Shown here piece after piece: positions 22,978 through 35,532 of a stretch of 64,000 nt of DNA. Source of the DNA: Brachionus rotundiformis. Its lineage: Eukaryota > Rotifera > Eurotatoria > Ploima > Brachionidae. Position numbers and translations under genes: made by a program. Below the pieces are notes generated by a model that was given only the letters and a program-made list of their open reading frames with translations, was not told the DNA's origin and made no database searches. The DNA lies in the NCBI GenBank assembly GCA_016802295.1, contig JAESIW010000200.1:1829923-1893922 (forward strand), written 5' to 3'. The stretch's first letter is position 1. Each line of letters starts with the position of its first letter.

Positions 22978-24771
22978 ACTATTAGTTTAAATTGTCACGT
23001 GGTATTTGTTTAATTTTGATTATAATTATTTTAGAAATTTAAATGAGAGATTTTGAATATTTTTTCTGTGTATTGGTGCAATTGGATACAGTCTTGAGTA
23101 CTTTGTAGATGATTTACCTAAATTATGAAGATATTATTTAAAGGAGTCTTTGTCAATGCCGTCAATGAATAAACGAAGCGATGTATTTAATTAAAATGAA
23201 AAAAACGGCTTCTTTTTTCATCGAAAATGAATAAAAATTGAAAATAAAAATGATTAATTTAATATTAGATTTAATTAAATTTTTTGTCATCTGTGGCACG
23301 AGAATTTCATCATAAAATTTAGTTCCTGAATTTATTTCATGACTCTCTAATTACTTTTAATTGGCACATATTGACAGAGTTTTTAAAATTTTTAAAAATG
23401 AAGAACAAAAATTATCAATTTATTATGAATTTTGAATCAATTTTTTTCAAATTAAAATCAATTGTTTTATTGTTAATTCTTTTGATAGAATTAAATTCGA
23501 GTGCATAAATCTTGAAGATAAAATTCAAAGTTTTGATGGTGCTTTAGTCACTTAAGGCTTCAATTGAATTGAATTATAAACAAAAAAGTCTTATTATCAA
23601 AATTATTCAAATTAGATTGTAATCAAAAATAAAATTATAAAATGTTAACTGTTTTTCTTTATAGAATTTAAAAATGACAATAAATATTAATTATGGAAGC
23701 ATGATATGGACAAATTAAATTTAAAAAATCAAAATCAAAGCTTTTTTTGCAATTATCTAAAGTTATAGGATAAATTCCTATTCCAATTTATCAATTATCT
23801 TCCAGGGACCAGTTCAACATCGGAAATAAAATTGACATTTACAAAAATTATTTTAAATTAAAATCAAATTATATTATGATGATTGACGAACAAAAAATAA
23901 AGTTTATAGCTGTTTTTTTATCTTTTATTATTATTAAAAAAGGAATCCAAAAAAATATTACTTTTATAAATATTACAAGCATGATTGAAATATAGCCTTA
24001 GTTATTCAATTAACTCATTCGCTCAAATTAAAAATCTCTCAATCAAAAAATTAAATTACCGATGTAAAAAATTTGATTTCTCTAAACCTAAATCTTAATG
24101 CAATTAAGTCTGTCGAAAAATGCATTTTATAATCTTTGGTTTAATATTTAGAATATTTAATTAATAAGCCGGAAAGCAAGGTCTTATAAGCGTTTATTTG
24201 ATTTAGTATATTTTTCATGATATTTAAGAATTTTTTATTTTATATAAATAAAAATTTTTTTAATATAAACTCTCTTATAATAAACAATTTTTAAGTAAAG
24301 CATTTTAATAAACCCAACTTGAACCTAAACTCTTGTTAAAAACCTGATCTTTGATTCTTAAAAATATGTAAGATATCTTGGGCTTGATTATTTAAGAGTT
24401 TATAGTTAAAACTTTAGTTTTATATGTTGCCAGGCTCTTATTTGATAGAATAATAAAAAAGCTTGTTTAATTCTTTTTCAAAGACTATATTATATTTAAT
24501 TAAATTCTCAATAGATTTCTGACTATAAATTATAAATTTAAATTTTGCAAAATAGCATGCTGAAATTAGTCGAGCCTAAATATTCCATTGAAAACAATGG
24601 TGTCAACATCAGAGTATCGAAATAGCAAATTTCTTAACTAGCTTTTTAGCTTTTTATCAGCTCTAAGGATTTAAAAAAAAATTTTATTCTATTTAATAAT
24701 TATTCATAACTTTGGTATTTATATTATTAAAATTGAATTTAAATAACTGTTCTAGAAACATTATTTCATAA

Positions 24772-27054
24772 ATGTTTTTTGTTTATTTTTTATTAATGAA
24801 TGGCCTGAATGGAGTCGAAATGGACCAAAAAAATATTTTAACAGAGGAACATTTGCTTTATAGAATATTGCTTAACAATTATGAGCCATCAGTTAGACCT
24901 GTCTCAAGACATACTCAAATTTTGAATGTAAACTTTGGCTTAAAATTAACTCAAGTGCTCGAGTTGAGTGAAAAAGACCAAACATTGGTAACCAACATTT
25001 GGATTGAGCAGGTATAAATCAAATAAACCTTGTTTTCGCTTTTAATTGTCTAGCTATTTGTTTAGCATTGGTACGATGAATTTTTAATATGGAATTCCAG
25101 TAAATTTTCAGGAATATCTTCTCTAAGAATGCCTACTAGTCGCATTTGGCTACCGGACACTTATATCTATAATTGTGCTAGTTTGGACAACTCTCAAGGT
25201 AGTATTACCGGACCTTATGCGATGGTCAGCAATAATGGTTTAGTCAAATTTCCGGTTCCAATGAAATTAAGATCAAATTGCGAGGTTGACATAGCTTATT
25301 TTCCGTTTGATCAACAAATATGTTATATTAAGTAAGAATTTTTTGTTTGATTTTAAATATTTATTTTAATTTTAATATTTCCATTATCAACTTAGTCCAA
25401 TTGAACAAGTAAATTATATTTAAGTTCAAGAGTTTTAACTTACATCAAATCAAATAGATGATTTACTATTTTTTCATCTTTTTAATTATTTATAAGTATT
25501 TCTTGAATCTTTTATTTAATTTCAATGAAAAAAAATCGAATTATTTTGCTCGACTTTTTGGAATATTTACTTAAAATTAAGAAACATATCCTTAATTCAT
25601 TAAATTGATAAACTTAAATATAATATTAAAATAAAATCACCTGGTTTAGATCTTTTTCTTTGTTCGTGCTTTTAATACCAGAATATGGTAATATTTAACA
25701 GAGTTTAATATCATTTATTCTTGTAAAATAAATAATCTAATAATAAATCTGAAATAAATAGATAATTAATTTTATTTTCCAAAGTTTTGTTTTAAAAATG
25801 ATGCACATATGATAACTTTTTTAAGTTATTTGATCAAATAAGACTTTAAAATGAGTAAACAATTAATTCGTATAAATTTTAAAAAAATTGTTTTATTTTA
25901 TAAATAAATATTTTTCTCAAGTAATTTAATTCTTGTAAAGATTTGCTAGCTGGCTTTATGATTTATCATCTTTGAATTTCACTCCATTCGAAGAGAATAT
26001 TTCTTTTACTGATTCGAATTTGGCATCAAGTATCGACTTGTCTGGCTATCTGGACAATTCTGGCTGGATTTTGTTGAATGTGAATTTAATTAGAAGAGAA
26101 AAGTAAACCAACTCATTCAAATATCTATAGCAGCTAATTATTTAATTTAAATTAAGAAATCATCCAAATGGGATCTATCCAGAGCTAATTTATTTAATTC
26201 ACATTAAGCGAAGATATTTGTACTATATATTCAATGTAATATTACCATGTGCTATGCTTTCGGTTTTAACCTGTTTGACTTTTTGGTAATGTTTTATGAA
26301 ATTGTAAAGGCTCATTTTAATATTGTTTAGGTTACCATGTGCATCTGGCGAAAAAGTAACACTCGGTTTGACGTGTTTTGTTGCATATAGTGTATTTATG
26401 CTCATGGTTGCTGAAAAAGTACCAACTACGTCCGAGACTGTTCCAATCATCAGTATTTATCTGACCATAGTGATGAGTTTTACATCATTAAGTGTAATAA
26501 TGGCAGTTATTGTGACAAACTTAAATGAGAAAACCAAACAGCATTTCACGAAAGAGAACCGAATGCCAAAGCTAATGAGGCATATTTTTTTTAAAAAGCT
26601 GGGAAAATTTCTAGGGATTAAAAAACAGGCCAAGGATTTGATGAAAAAAATGGTAAAAAATGATGGCAAATGTCCTTTTGAGGAGAACAAATTAAAAAAG
26701 AATTTTCGAGATGCTTACTGTAGCAGAAATATGACAGATACTGATGAGATATGGGTAAAAAACGAGAATGATGATTTGGAAATTTACAATAGTCATAGGA
26801 AATTTGACTCAAAACAAGCTTTTATAAGAAATAGAAATTTACAAAAATTTGAAACTGAAAAAGAAAATGAAATTAATTTAGAGGCTATGTCAAATTATTT
26901 TGCCTATGAATATGCTTTAGCAGCTCTTATTTTGGACAGAATATTTTTTTGTTTATATGCTAGTTTTATTATTTCGTCTTATTTTATTACTTTGTATGTA
27001 TTTCCTTTTTTAGTACAGCCTTCAAGAAAGCCCTTAATGCAGCACATACCTTGA
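24772..27054 (+). CDS. Cys-loop ligand-gated ion channel, nicotinic acetylcholine receptor-like
   Basis: Exons 24772-25011, 25066-25331, 25941-26102, 26157-26285 and 26331-27054 give 506 residues in phase. It is a plasma-membrane pentameric channel subunit. Seen: short signal peptide; loop A WLPDTYIYN; the exact 13-residue Cys-loop, C-EVDIAYFPFDQQI-C; KFASWLYD of loop B; M1 with PCAMLSVLTCLTFW; the M1-M2 linker GEK, which marks cation selectivity; M2 VTLGLTCFVAYSVFMLMVAEKVP; M3; a Lys-rich M3-M4 loop of about 150 residues; and M4. The C-loop before M1 (KNHPNGIYPELIYLIHIKRR) has no adjacent Cys pair, so this is not a classical alpha subunit. It may be a non-alpha partner or a receptor for another ligand. 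Intron 2 is 609 bases, the others 44-54. Confidence 0.9.
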
Positions 27055-27189
27055 CATATAAAATATTTGTTTTAAAATTAAGTTTTTTTACTTCAATATT
27101 TTTTAAATTTAAAGCAATTCATTATTATTTATTGATGATCTACAATAAATTGTAAATTTTAGTTAAGATAAATTAAATAAATTGCTATA

Positions 27190-27470
27190 TTTAATGAATG
27201 GACTCAGAATTTGGGCCAACAAGGGATCGGCTATAACTAAAGGGTACAGATCTGAAGGACATCTGGTACACAGATGCGTCGGAGTTTGTTATAGGAGCCG
27301 CGCACTAGAAATCGGGATAAATTGGAAAAAGCTTTGGGAATTTTTTCTTTCATTTAATGATTTAAGAACATCGATTTTAAAAAACAAATTTTTAGTTAAG
27401 AATTTTTTAAATATAATAAAATTTGCTTATGAATTAAACAAGTTTTTAAAAAAAAATATATTTATACATA
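27190..27470 (+). mobile_element. Retrotransposon RNase H relic
   Basis: One frame reads IWYTDASEFVIGAA, the TDAS..IGA signature of retroelement RNase H; after a frameshift another reads LEIGINWKKLWEFFLSFNDL and RTSILKNKFLV, matching the next helix and strand of that domain. Stops and a shift between the two make it non-functional. GC is higher in the first 140 bases than around. Ty3/gypsy or DIRS-type origin cannot be separated from so short a piece. Confidence 0.55.
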
Positions 27471-27838
27471 TATTTAAAACTATAAAATTAATATCTTTTA
27501 AAAATAATCTAATATTCTTTTTTCCTGTTTTAAAATGAAATTTCTGAAAAAATTTTTTTTAAACTTTTCGCAATTATTAAACAAATTTTTTCTAACATTT
27601 TTAAAATAATTATAAATCTTTAGTAAAAAGTAAGATTCCATAATGATATCATAATTCTTTAAAATTGTTTTCAATTCAAAATAGTTAACATTGATTGTTT
27701 TATTTAGATTATTCAGGAATTCATCAAAATTTATTGATATTTTTTAATGCTTAATATTATGAATTCTCATTTTAATTTTAAAATATTTTCAATAGATAGA
27801 GCTGTTCAATTTTAAGGATTAAATAAATAAGAGTAACC

Positions 27839-28412
27839 ATGCCCCTAAAAGGAATACCTAAAGTCTTAACCCCAGATATTCTTCACACACTTTCGTCAAT
27901 GGGACACGGTGACGAAATAGTTTTAGCCGATGCCCACTTCCCAGCTTCTTCTGTATCAAAATCTTCCAACTGTGGAACGATTGAAATTCGAGCAGACGCG
28001 TGTGACTCTTTGCCATATTTACTAGAATCTATACTAAAGTTGTTTCCTCTGGATGAATATGTTGAGGAACCAATTTTTTTAATGGATCGCGTTGAATCTG
28101 ATAAAGCTGCTAATTTAGTTGTAAAAGTTTGGAAACAATATGATCAAATATTGGAATTGTCTCAAGGAAAGCCCATTAAGACTAAATTAATTGAGAGATT
28201 TGAATTTTATGAACGCGCCAAAAAAGCTTATGCAGTTATTCAAACAGGGTAAAAATAATCTATAAAATTTGTTGAAAATGATTTTTTATATTTTCAACAA
28301 ATTTTAAATTTAATTTAATATTTAATCGAGTAAATTTTTGAAATAGTTTAAATTAAGAGATGTGGCTAAATATGGAAACATCATTCTTAAAAAAGGACTT
28401 GTAATGAATTAG
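27839..28412 (+). CDS. FUOM: Fucose mutarotase
   Basis: Exons 27839-28248 and 28358-28412 give 154 residues, the same length as the mammalian protein. It interconverts alpha and beta anomers of L-fucose in the salvage pathway and belongs to the RbsD/FucU family. Family marks: start MPLKGIPKVLTPDILHTLSS, then MGHGDEIVLADAHFPA, which holds the catalytic-site His and Asp, and the C-terminal AKYGNIILKKG. Reading straight through the donor at 28249 would give a stop after QTG; using the 109-base intron restores the conserved GxxxxYGNxIL end, so the spliced form is preferred. Confidence 0.93.
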
Positions 28413-28648
28413 ACAAATTATTAAAATCAAATTAGTTCTTAATTCTAATAAATTTTTTTGATGATATCTTTTAAAAAATTTTTTAAGTTTATTTTTAATG
28501 CAGTTTAGCAATTTTAGTTGAAAAATTACCAATATTCTGATTAAAATCCTCGATTTTGTTAACCAAGCTTTTAGCTCAAATTGACTTCATCGATCCATAA
28601 ATTTACAGAATAAAAAATAAAATTAATTTCATAACTTTATTAGAAAAA

Positions 28649-30918
28649 TTATTTTTTTTTCATCTTCTTTTTTGATTTATCCCTGAATTCGTTCAAAGCA
28701 TCATTTTTGGAATCTAAAAAAAATTAATTTTTTGATTAATTAATCATTCAATATTTATAAACAATTACTGTTCATCTGCAATATCTCATTGACATTTTTT
28801 GGTTCAAGATATTTTCTGCTCATAAATTTTGGAAAAATCATTTGTTTGAGATTTTTATCAAGTTCATGCTTCAGTTGATTCAACTTTGACTTATTTTTGT
28901 TTACTTTTTCATCATCAACTTGAGTTTCTTTTAAAATCTCATCATCTAATTCAATGTCCATCAGTTTGGCATTTTTATAGTACCAATTAGAATCATTTTT
29001 TTCCTTATTCAATTGATGCTGTAGCTCGTCAATTTTTCTAGCCATATTTACCCTTGTCTTACATGATTCAAAGTAATCAATATCAATCGGATAGTCCTTG
29101 ATGTCTTTATCTTTTTTGAAAGTTTTGACTATTTTCCTGTACAAATTTATTTCATCAGGTGATATGAGCATCACACTTAGGCCCTCATTGGTCGATCTTG
29201 CAGTACGTCCGCTTCGATGAACATATATCTCCGCCGATCTTGGACACTGGTAATGAATGACATGCTGGACGCCTGGTATATCGAGACCTCTTGAAGCCAC
29301 ATCTGAAGCAATCAAAATCGAATTCTCAGTAGCTTTTTAAACTCATGATTAAACAGCTATTAATATTACAAAACTTTACCATTAAATTTTTCCAAATTTT
29401 TCAACCTCTGCTTTTGATCCATATTGGCATGCAGTTGTAATGGGTTTTTTCTGAGCAATCGAAATAAATTGGTCAAACGTCTAACACACTCAATACTATT
29501 GGCAAATACCAATGTTCTGCCTTGGTATTTACATGTAAAATAATAAAGATAAATATCTTTTTCTTTTAATTGACAGAATATTTTTGTTTCTAGTAAATTT
29601 TCGGCAGTAACTTGCTGTGTGGTCAGATCAAAAAATTTTGGTTGTTTGGTCATCTTAATTTTTTCCACTAGTGAATTTAGCTTAGCTCGTTCTTCTCTTT
29701 TAATTTGAGCCTCACTTTTTTCCTTTTTACCCTTATCACTGTCAAATTCACCCTCATATTTGGTAATTAAGGTTGCAGAAAATAGGAAATTTTGTCGCTT
29801 AGCCTTAAATTTTTCATCTGCATTGACCAAGCCGAGTATTTTTTCCACTTCGGAAAAATGACCCTTTTCAATCATTCTATCTGCTTCGTCTATAACAAGA
29901 TACTTAATGCGTATTATGTTGTTTAGGAATTCATGACCATCGTCAATCATTTGCATCAAACGGCCCGGAGTAGCGACAACAATTTCCGGATGTTTAGATA
30001 ACTGTCTCTCCTGTTTTAGCTGTGATATACCTCCGACTACACAAGCTATTTTTATGTCTTTGTATTTACAACAAACTTGTAAATGATCTTTAATTTGAAT
30101 AGCTAGCTCACGTGTAGGGGTAAGAATTAAAGCTTGTGGTGATGGAGAATCACTTTTATCATACACTTGTGTGTTGCATGAATCAATCAGTTGGGCCAAT
30201 ATTGGCAAACCAAATGCAAGAGTCTTGCCACTGCCCTTAATTTTAATTGTATAATTCATTTATTTTGTATTTAAAAATCAAGAATACAGTTTGAGCTGTT
30301 CCGATGATATTAGATCGATTTTTGATAGCTTCTGGAATAACCAGTTTTTGAATCGGCATTGGATTGTAAAATTTTTTTTCATATAAGCCGATTAGAAGTT
30401 CCTTTGGTAACATCAATTCGAACCAAGATGTCATTTCTTCGGTTAAAAAAAAATTATTTTCAGCATAAAATTTTTAATTTTTTGATTACTATCGTCAAAG
30501 TCTTCTTGATTAAGTTCATTAATTTTATCTTCGCTGCCATTATAGATATTTAATCTAGAAGTTGAATTTGATTTTTGAGATTTTAATTTTTTGGTAGACA
30601 ATTTTTTGTTTTTTTTAGGTTTTTTCACTTTTTTCTTTATCTCAATGGCATCGTCAGCTACTTTAACTTTTTTTTTAGAGTTTTTATTTAATTTTTTTGT
30701 CTTCACACTTTCACTTTGTATCAATTTTGACTTTTTTGCCAAGGTATCTTCTGATTGTTCAGTGTTTTTTCTTTTCTTTCTTTTTAGCTGAAAAAATTTA
30801 GGAATTTAAATTAAAATATTAATTGATTACATACCGAATTTTCATCAATTAATGAATAATCGGTTATCTCCTCGAAACTGATGAGACCTTTTCCTTCCAA
30901 AAAAGGTGAAATTTTCAT
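28649..30918 (-). CDS. DDX24: DEAD-box RNA helicase, DDX24/Mak5 type
   Basis: Six exons on the minus strand: 30835-30918, 30490-30787, 30288-30436, 29380-30235, 28769-29332 and 28649-28713; 671 residues in phase. DDX24/Mak5 is a nucleolar helicase for 60S ribosomal subunit assembly. The N terminus has the DDX24-type FEEITDYSL motif, then a long Lys-rich nucleolar-style stretch. Core motifs in order: Q-motif region FYNPMPIQKLVIPEA, GSGKT (split by an intron), TPTRELA, TPGR, DEAD (IDEADRMIEKGHF), SAT, then GRTLVFAN, ASRGLD and HRSGRTAR. An insertion rich in Lys and Glu after SAT is usual for this subfamily. The tail ends in poly-Lys. It is divergent from the IF1 gene. Confidence 0.93.
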
Positions 30919-31249
30919 TTTTTCTCTTTTATTAATTTTTTAAAATTAAGAATAATTTCATGTGCAATTTTTATCTAAATTCATAAAAAATATATGTACA
31001 TGACTTGCTAAATTTTAATTTATTTCATTTTATTTGAATAAATTTTTTTTACATTTTACCAGCTTCAGTAAAGTAAAAAATATATCTTTATTTGCACCAA
31101 ATATGGATAAATAAATAACCTTTTTTTTTCTTGAATTGTAGAAGCTAAATATAAAAAAAAAAATTAAAGCGTCATTCAGCTTATACCAAATTTAAACGCT
31201 GTTAATATTATTTTTAAAAAATTTAATTTTTTTAGAATTATCAATAAAA
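30919..31249. promoter_or_regulatory. Compact divergent promoter region, DDX24 / IF1
   Basis: Only 331 bases separate the two divergent start codons, so both promoters must lie here. The sequence is AT-rich with no recognisable TATA or other element. A TTTTTTTAG at 31227-31235 sits 14 bases before the IF1 start and could be a splice acceptor. Confidence 0.4.
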
Positions 31250-31754
31250 ATGAGTCTTTGCAAAATTAATAACCTACGTCAAATTGCTGTAAGATCCTTC
31301 TCTATCAGGTGGGTATTTTTGGAATTTAGTGGGGATTTTTTTGAAAATTAAATTAAAATTAAAGAGGTGCTTTGGCTAGCCATGGTGATATTGGAAGTGG
31401 ATCCGGAAAAGTATAATTTTTTTTAGCTTCAAACGAAAAAAAATGATGCAATATTAAGGGTGGTGGCTCTGGTGGTTCTATTCGTGAAGCTGGTGGAAAA
31501 TTTGGTGAACGTGAGGCTGCTTTTGAAAATGCTTATTTCAAAAAGCTTGAAGCTGAGCAGTTAGAATCATTGAGAAAAAGACACGATGAGGAAATTAAAC
31601 ATCATGAAATGGAGATTCAAAGACACTTGGTAATATAAATTAAACCCGATATTTTCTCATTAATTAATTTTATTAGGATGCTATTAAAAGACACCGTGAG
31701 CACCAAGATGAAATCCACAAAGCTAATAAGAAGAAAGACAAAAGAGATGATTAA
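31250..31754 (+). CDS. ATP5IF1: Mitochondrial ATP synthase inhibitor IF1
   Basis: Exons 31250-31308, 31365-31410, 31459-31629 and 31677-31754 give 117 residues in phase. IF1 binds F1-ATPase in the mitochondrial matrix at low pH and blocks ATP hydrolysis. The N terminus is a presequence without acidic residues (MSLCKINNLRQIAVRSFSIR). A Gly/Ser-rich linker follows, then the inhibitory core SIREAGGKFGEREAAFENAY and the long coiled-coil helix with repeated His (RHDEEIKHHEMEIQRH), the pH sensor region of the family. The end is Lys-rich. Size and order agree with animal IF1. Confidence 0.93.
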
Positions 31755-32001
31755 ATGTCCGGATGATTAAAAATTGTTTAACTTATAAATTTTAAAACTT
31801 AGTCGACCTTGAATAAAATGTTTAGAATTGATTAATTCATTTTCTGACCAAAATTTTTTCTTTTGAAGATTCGGAAAATTTTATTTTTATCTTTTTTAAA
31901 TAAAAAAGGATTATTTTTTCATTAGAGTGTAAATAATTTTGAATATTTTTATTAGGCATAAAAATTGGAAATTAACTTTTTTGGTTTTTAAAATAAAGCC
32001 T

Positions 32002-32935
32002 TCACTTTGCCATGCTACGTTCTATTCCTTGGGACCGCCACTTAGGCGCTCGTTCAAACCCATTTTTCCCCTCTCTATAATCTTCAAAAGTTTTATAAAT
32101 TTCTTCTTGTGAATTCATCACAAATGGTCCATGCTGAACAACAGGTTCATTTAATGGTTTACCAGCAATCAAAACAAAGTGTAATTGTTCTTTTTCTTCA
32201 TTCTTAAAATTAATTGAATCACCAGAACCAAAAACCAATGTATGATGAGCATCTGCTTTTTTTGGTTGATTTGTAGTTCCAAAAAGTCCGGTTCCATTTA
32301 GCACAAATATAAAAGCGTTCCATTCACTTGGAACAGGTTGAGTAAATGACGCGCCTTTTTCAAGCTTAAAATCAAGATACATAGTTGGTGTACGAGTATA
32401 GATTGGCGATTTAATCCCCATACACTCACCTGCAATTATTTTTACATGAAGCCCATTGTCTGATTTTTTCGGAATTTCTGAATCTCTTAGCTCTTGATAA
32501 CTGGGCTCAATCATTTTATATTCTTTTGCCAGATTGATCCATAACTGAAGACCGTGACTTGGCTGTTCACCTATTGGCATTTCAGAGTGAACAATACCTC
32601 TTCCAGCAGTCATCCATTGTAAATCACCAGGTTCAATTGTTCCTTTATGACCGCAAAAATCTTCATGAACAAATTTTCCAGACAAAAGGTAAGTAACAGT
32701 CTCAAAACCTCGATGAGGATGGTCTGGAAAGCCAGCTGGTTCTTTGGAATTAAATTCATCAAGCATTAAAAATGGGTCCAAATTTCTTAGCTATTATAAA
32801 GGAATTAAAGAGGTTATTAAGCCAAATTTTCATATAATTAATAACCTGACTTGTTCCAATGCTTCGTCTCACTTTAGCTCCAGCACCCTCACTTTGCTCT
32901 ATATTTTTTACAATTTTTACTACAGATCTGCTCAT
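32002..32935 (-). CDS. PIR: Pirin
   Basis: Exons 32846-32935 and 32002-32790 (minus strand) give 292 residues, the usual length. Pirin is an iron-binding bicupin that acts in the nucleus as a redox-dependent cofactor of NF-kB and can oxidise quercetin. The start contains the conserved EQSEGAGAKVRRSIG, and LDPFLMLDEF crosses into exon 2. The four metal ligands are in place: His-His in FPDHPHRGFE, His of HEDFCGHKG context, and His and Glu in GRGIVHSEMP. The second cupin carries LIAGKPLNEPVVQHGPFVMN. No defect is seen. The 55-base intron is between GTSQ and LRNLDP. It converges on IF1. Confidence 0.95.
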
Positions 32936-33445
32936 TTTACCAAAGATTGTTCTTATTTTGATAAATTATTTTATATTTTACATTCCCTCAACTGAATTTA
33001 TATTATACAGAAAATATTTTGCTTCATCATATTAGCAGAAAATTTTGCTGTTTCATAATGTCATTTAACTAAAATATAAAATTTGGCTTAGTATTAAATT
33101 ATGTAATTAAATAAAAATAGTTTTTAAAAAGGAAAATTTTTTATATTTAATGCTTGATAAAAAAATTAAAATTCAAAAGCTTATTAAAAGTTAAGATATT
33201 TTTTTAAATAATAATCTTCAAAGAAAAAAATTTTAGGTTATATCTTTAACATTACAAAAATATAAAAGTCATACAATAATTCATAAATTATGATCATATA
33301 TAAAATATTTTAATTTGAAATTTTTGTTTTGGGACATGGTTCTTCTTGAATATCATTTTTGTTTAATTGTTAATCAAATATTCAATTGATAGCTACGTTT
33401 ACCTACTAATTAACTTCGTATGCTATCAAATTGATAAGAGATAAA
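32936..33445. promoter_or_regulatory. Divergent region between pirin and Morgue
   Basis: 510 AT-rich bases between two divergent start codons. Both promoters should lie here; no defined element was recognised. Confidence 0.35.
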
Positions 33446-35093
33446 ATGCTAAATTTTGACGAAAAAGTAGCTTAAAATTTTTTTTCTAAAATTAAATTTA
33501 AAATAATTGGTTAAGTGTAAGAAATGTAGATTTTGTGAAAATTTTTATGGACCCTGTTTTGAAGAACCAATCTGCATTACATGTCATTTGTTTATTTTTC
33601 CCAATATATTAGAAGATATTGAACCGACATTGATAAAATCACCAAACAGCTCGAAAATTAATTCACAACATCTATCAAAATCGAATTTTAACTTCAATCT
33701 CAGAACTCCTTCATCTCTACAAGATATCACATTAAAATTCACAAGAAATTTAGAGGTCATTTTTAAAAAAATTTTTTAAAAAAATAAATTTTTAATTGCC
33801 ATTTTTAATTATGTACAGAAGTTAGAATCAAATGATTCTGGAAATGAAGATATTGACGATCTACAGCAGACAAACTTGACGAATGGACCCAAAATTACTA
33901 ACAATTTTTTATCCATCAATTGTAAATTTAATGAATCAAACAATTTGAATGACAATTCAAAAACGATTAAAATAATTGATAACAATTCTAGCTACCAATC
34001 TATTAATTTGTTTGAAAAAATACCAAATGAAGGTTTAAATTAATTATTATTTTTGTTCTGTTATTTATTAAATTTATTTTTAAAGTTTTGTTTAAAATTT
34101 TTGCCAGTTTGGACGATTTGTCACTCTGGTCCGTGAGTCAGGTATGCAAAAGATGGTTTTCTTTGGTAAAAGAGCAATTTGATGATGAAAAATGGCGCTA
34201 TTTTATTAGCAAAAGATGGATTTATTGTAAACCCCAAATAAATGTAGACTCTTATCAGGAACTTTATAATCAATTGTATTTTTTTTCAAATAATAAATTT
34301 AAATCTATTGAATTAAGTTCTAAACTTAATTTTAGAGTAAAATCTTCTAACTGCTTCTATTGTCTTCAACAAATACATAATCGAGTAAAAATATTAAATT
34401 ATTTCAATTTAATAAATCATAAAAACTCTTTGAATTTTTAGCCAAAGATCGAGCTTTGTGATGAATTTAAGAAGTCATGGCGACATAAACGCTTGATTTT
34501 GGAGCTCAAGTATTTGCAGCAAGATCCCCCTGATGGCATAAATGCTAAACCATTGGATTCATCTTGCTATTTTTGGCAAGGTTTATTTATTTTGTTCAAA
34601 AAATTTTAATCTAATGATTATATTGATTGCAGCAACGATTACTGGACCGGTTGGATCACCCTATGAGGGTGGTATTTTTTATCTCTATCTTCAAATACCT
34701 CAAAGCTATCCATTAAACCCCCCAGTAAATATATTGAAATTTTATTATTTGTCATTTAAAAGTTTTTTAATTAAGTTGGTCCGGTTTATCACAAAAATAT
34801 TTCATCCTAACATTTCCAGACATGGTGATATTGGTTTAGATAGCATACATGAAAATTGGTCATTGGCATTAACAATTTCAAAGATTTTGATTTCAATTCA
34901 AAGTTTACTCACAGATCCATATACACATGTTTGTATGGAACGAAATGTCGGAGAATTGTACAAAATAAATAGAGACTTATTTGATAAATATGCCAGAATT
35001 TTCACTTGGAAGTATGCAATGAATGACTATATTAGCTTTGAAAATAATGTAAAGTTAATAAATGATTTAAGCTTGTATGCTAAGGATGAATAA
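33446..35093 (+). CDS. morgue: Morgue homologue: zinc motif, F-box and inactive E2 (UEV) fusion
   Basis: Seven exons: 33446-33466, 33516-33755, 33819-34032, 34086-34384, 34442-34580, 34633-34724 and 34776-35093; 440 residues in phase. Drosophila Morgue joins an F-box (SKP1 binding) to an E2-like domain and promotes turnover of the apoptosis inhibitor DIAP1. Here residues 8-30 form a Cys cluster (CKKCRFCENFYGPC, CITCH), followed by a disordered Asn/Ser-rich linker, an F-box (FEKIPNEVLFKIFASLDDL, VCKRW) at about 150-190 and a UBC fold from about 260 to the end. The fold keeps TGPVGSPYEGGIFYL, HPNI and the ENWSLALT segment. At the active site the usual Cys is Gly (HGDIGLDS), as in fly Morgue, so it cannot carry ubiquitin itself. 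First exon is only 21 bases, the least certain part. Confidence 0.9.
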
Positions 35094-35532
35094 AAAAAAT
35101 TATTTAGTTTGTCTAAAACTACCGAAATCAGTGACATGTAAATGATTCTTCAATATTGCTTTAAGATTACATAATTTTAATACATTTTATTACAGACTAT
35201 ATTTTTTTAAATGATTGTTATTTTTAACTTAATTATTTTGTAGAATAAAACAAAATTTAGCATAGTTTTTTAATTTTTAGATTAAATTAAATTCGTAGAG
35301 TATTTAATATTTATTAATCAAGACCTATAAAAAAAATAACTGACAATAAGAGTTACAAATTATATTTACAAATATTTCATGAACTATGGAAAAAATTGAA
35401 TCACTAAAAATAATCAAAATTAATTAATCGAATTGTTTTCGATAATATTGATAAAAGTTTAAAATAAAAAAAATATTCAGTTTTAATGCAGTAAAAATAT
35501 TTCTGAAACTGTTATTTTTCGACTAAAAAATT
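35094..35532. other. Convergent spacer between Morgue and HMGB copy a
   Basis: AT-rich spacer of 439 bases. The first 40 bases after the Morgue stop have a recognisable counterpart next to the broken Morgue copy at 47.2 kb. No gene seen. Confidence 0.45.

Larger units (their letters stand above)
20525..24771. other. Long, mostly empty AT-rich region
   Basis: The largest gap in the window, 4.2 kb. Most of it is low-complexity AT-rich DNA. Three islands stand out and are listed separately: small ORFs near 21902-22170, a GC-rich patch at 22325-22480 and a candidate secreted peptide at 22759-22977. The remaining 1.8 kb up to the receptor gene shows nothing recognisable; it may hold its promoter. 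Confidence 0.45.
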
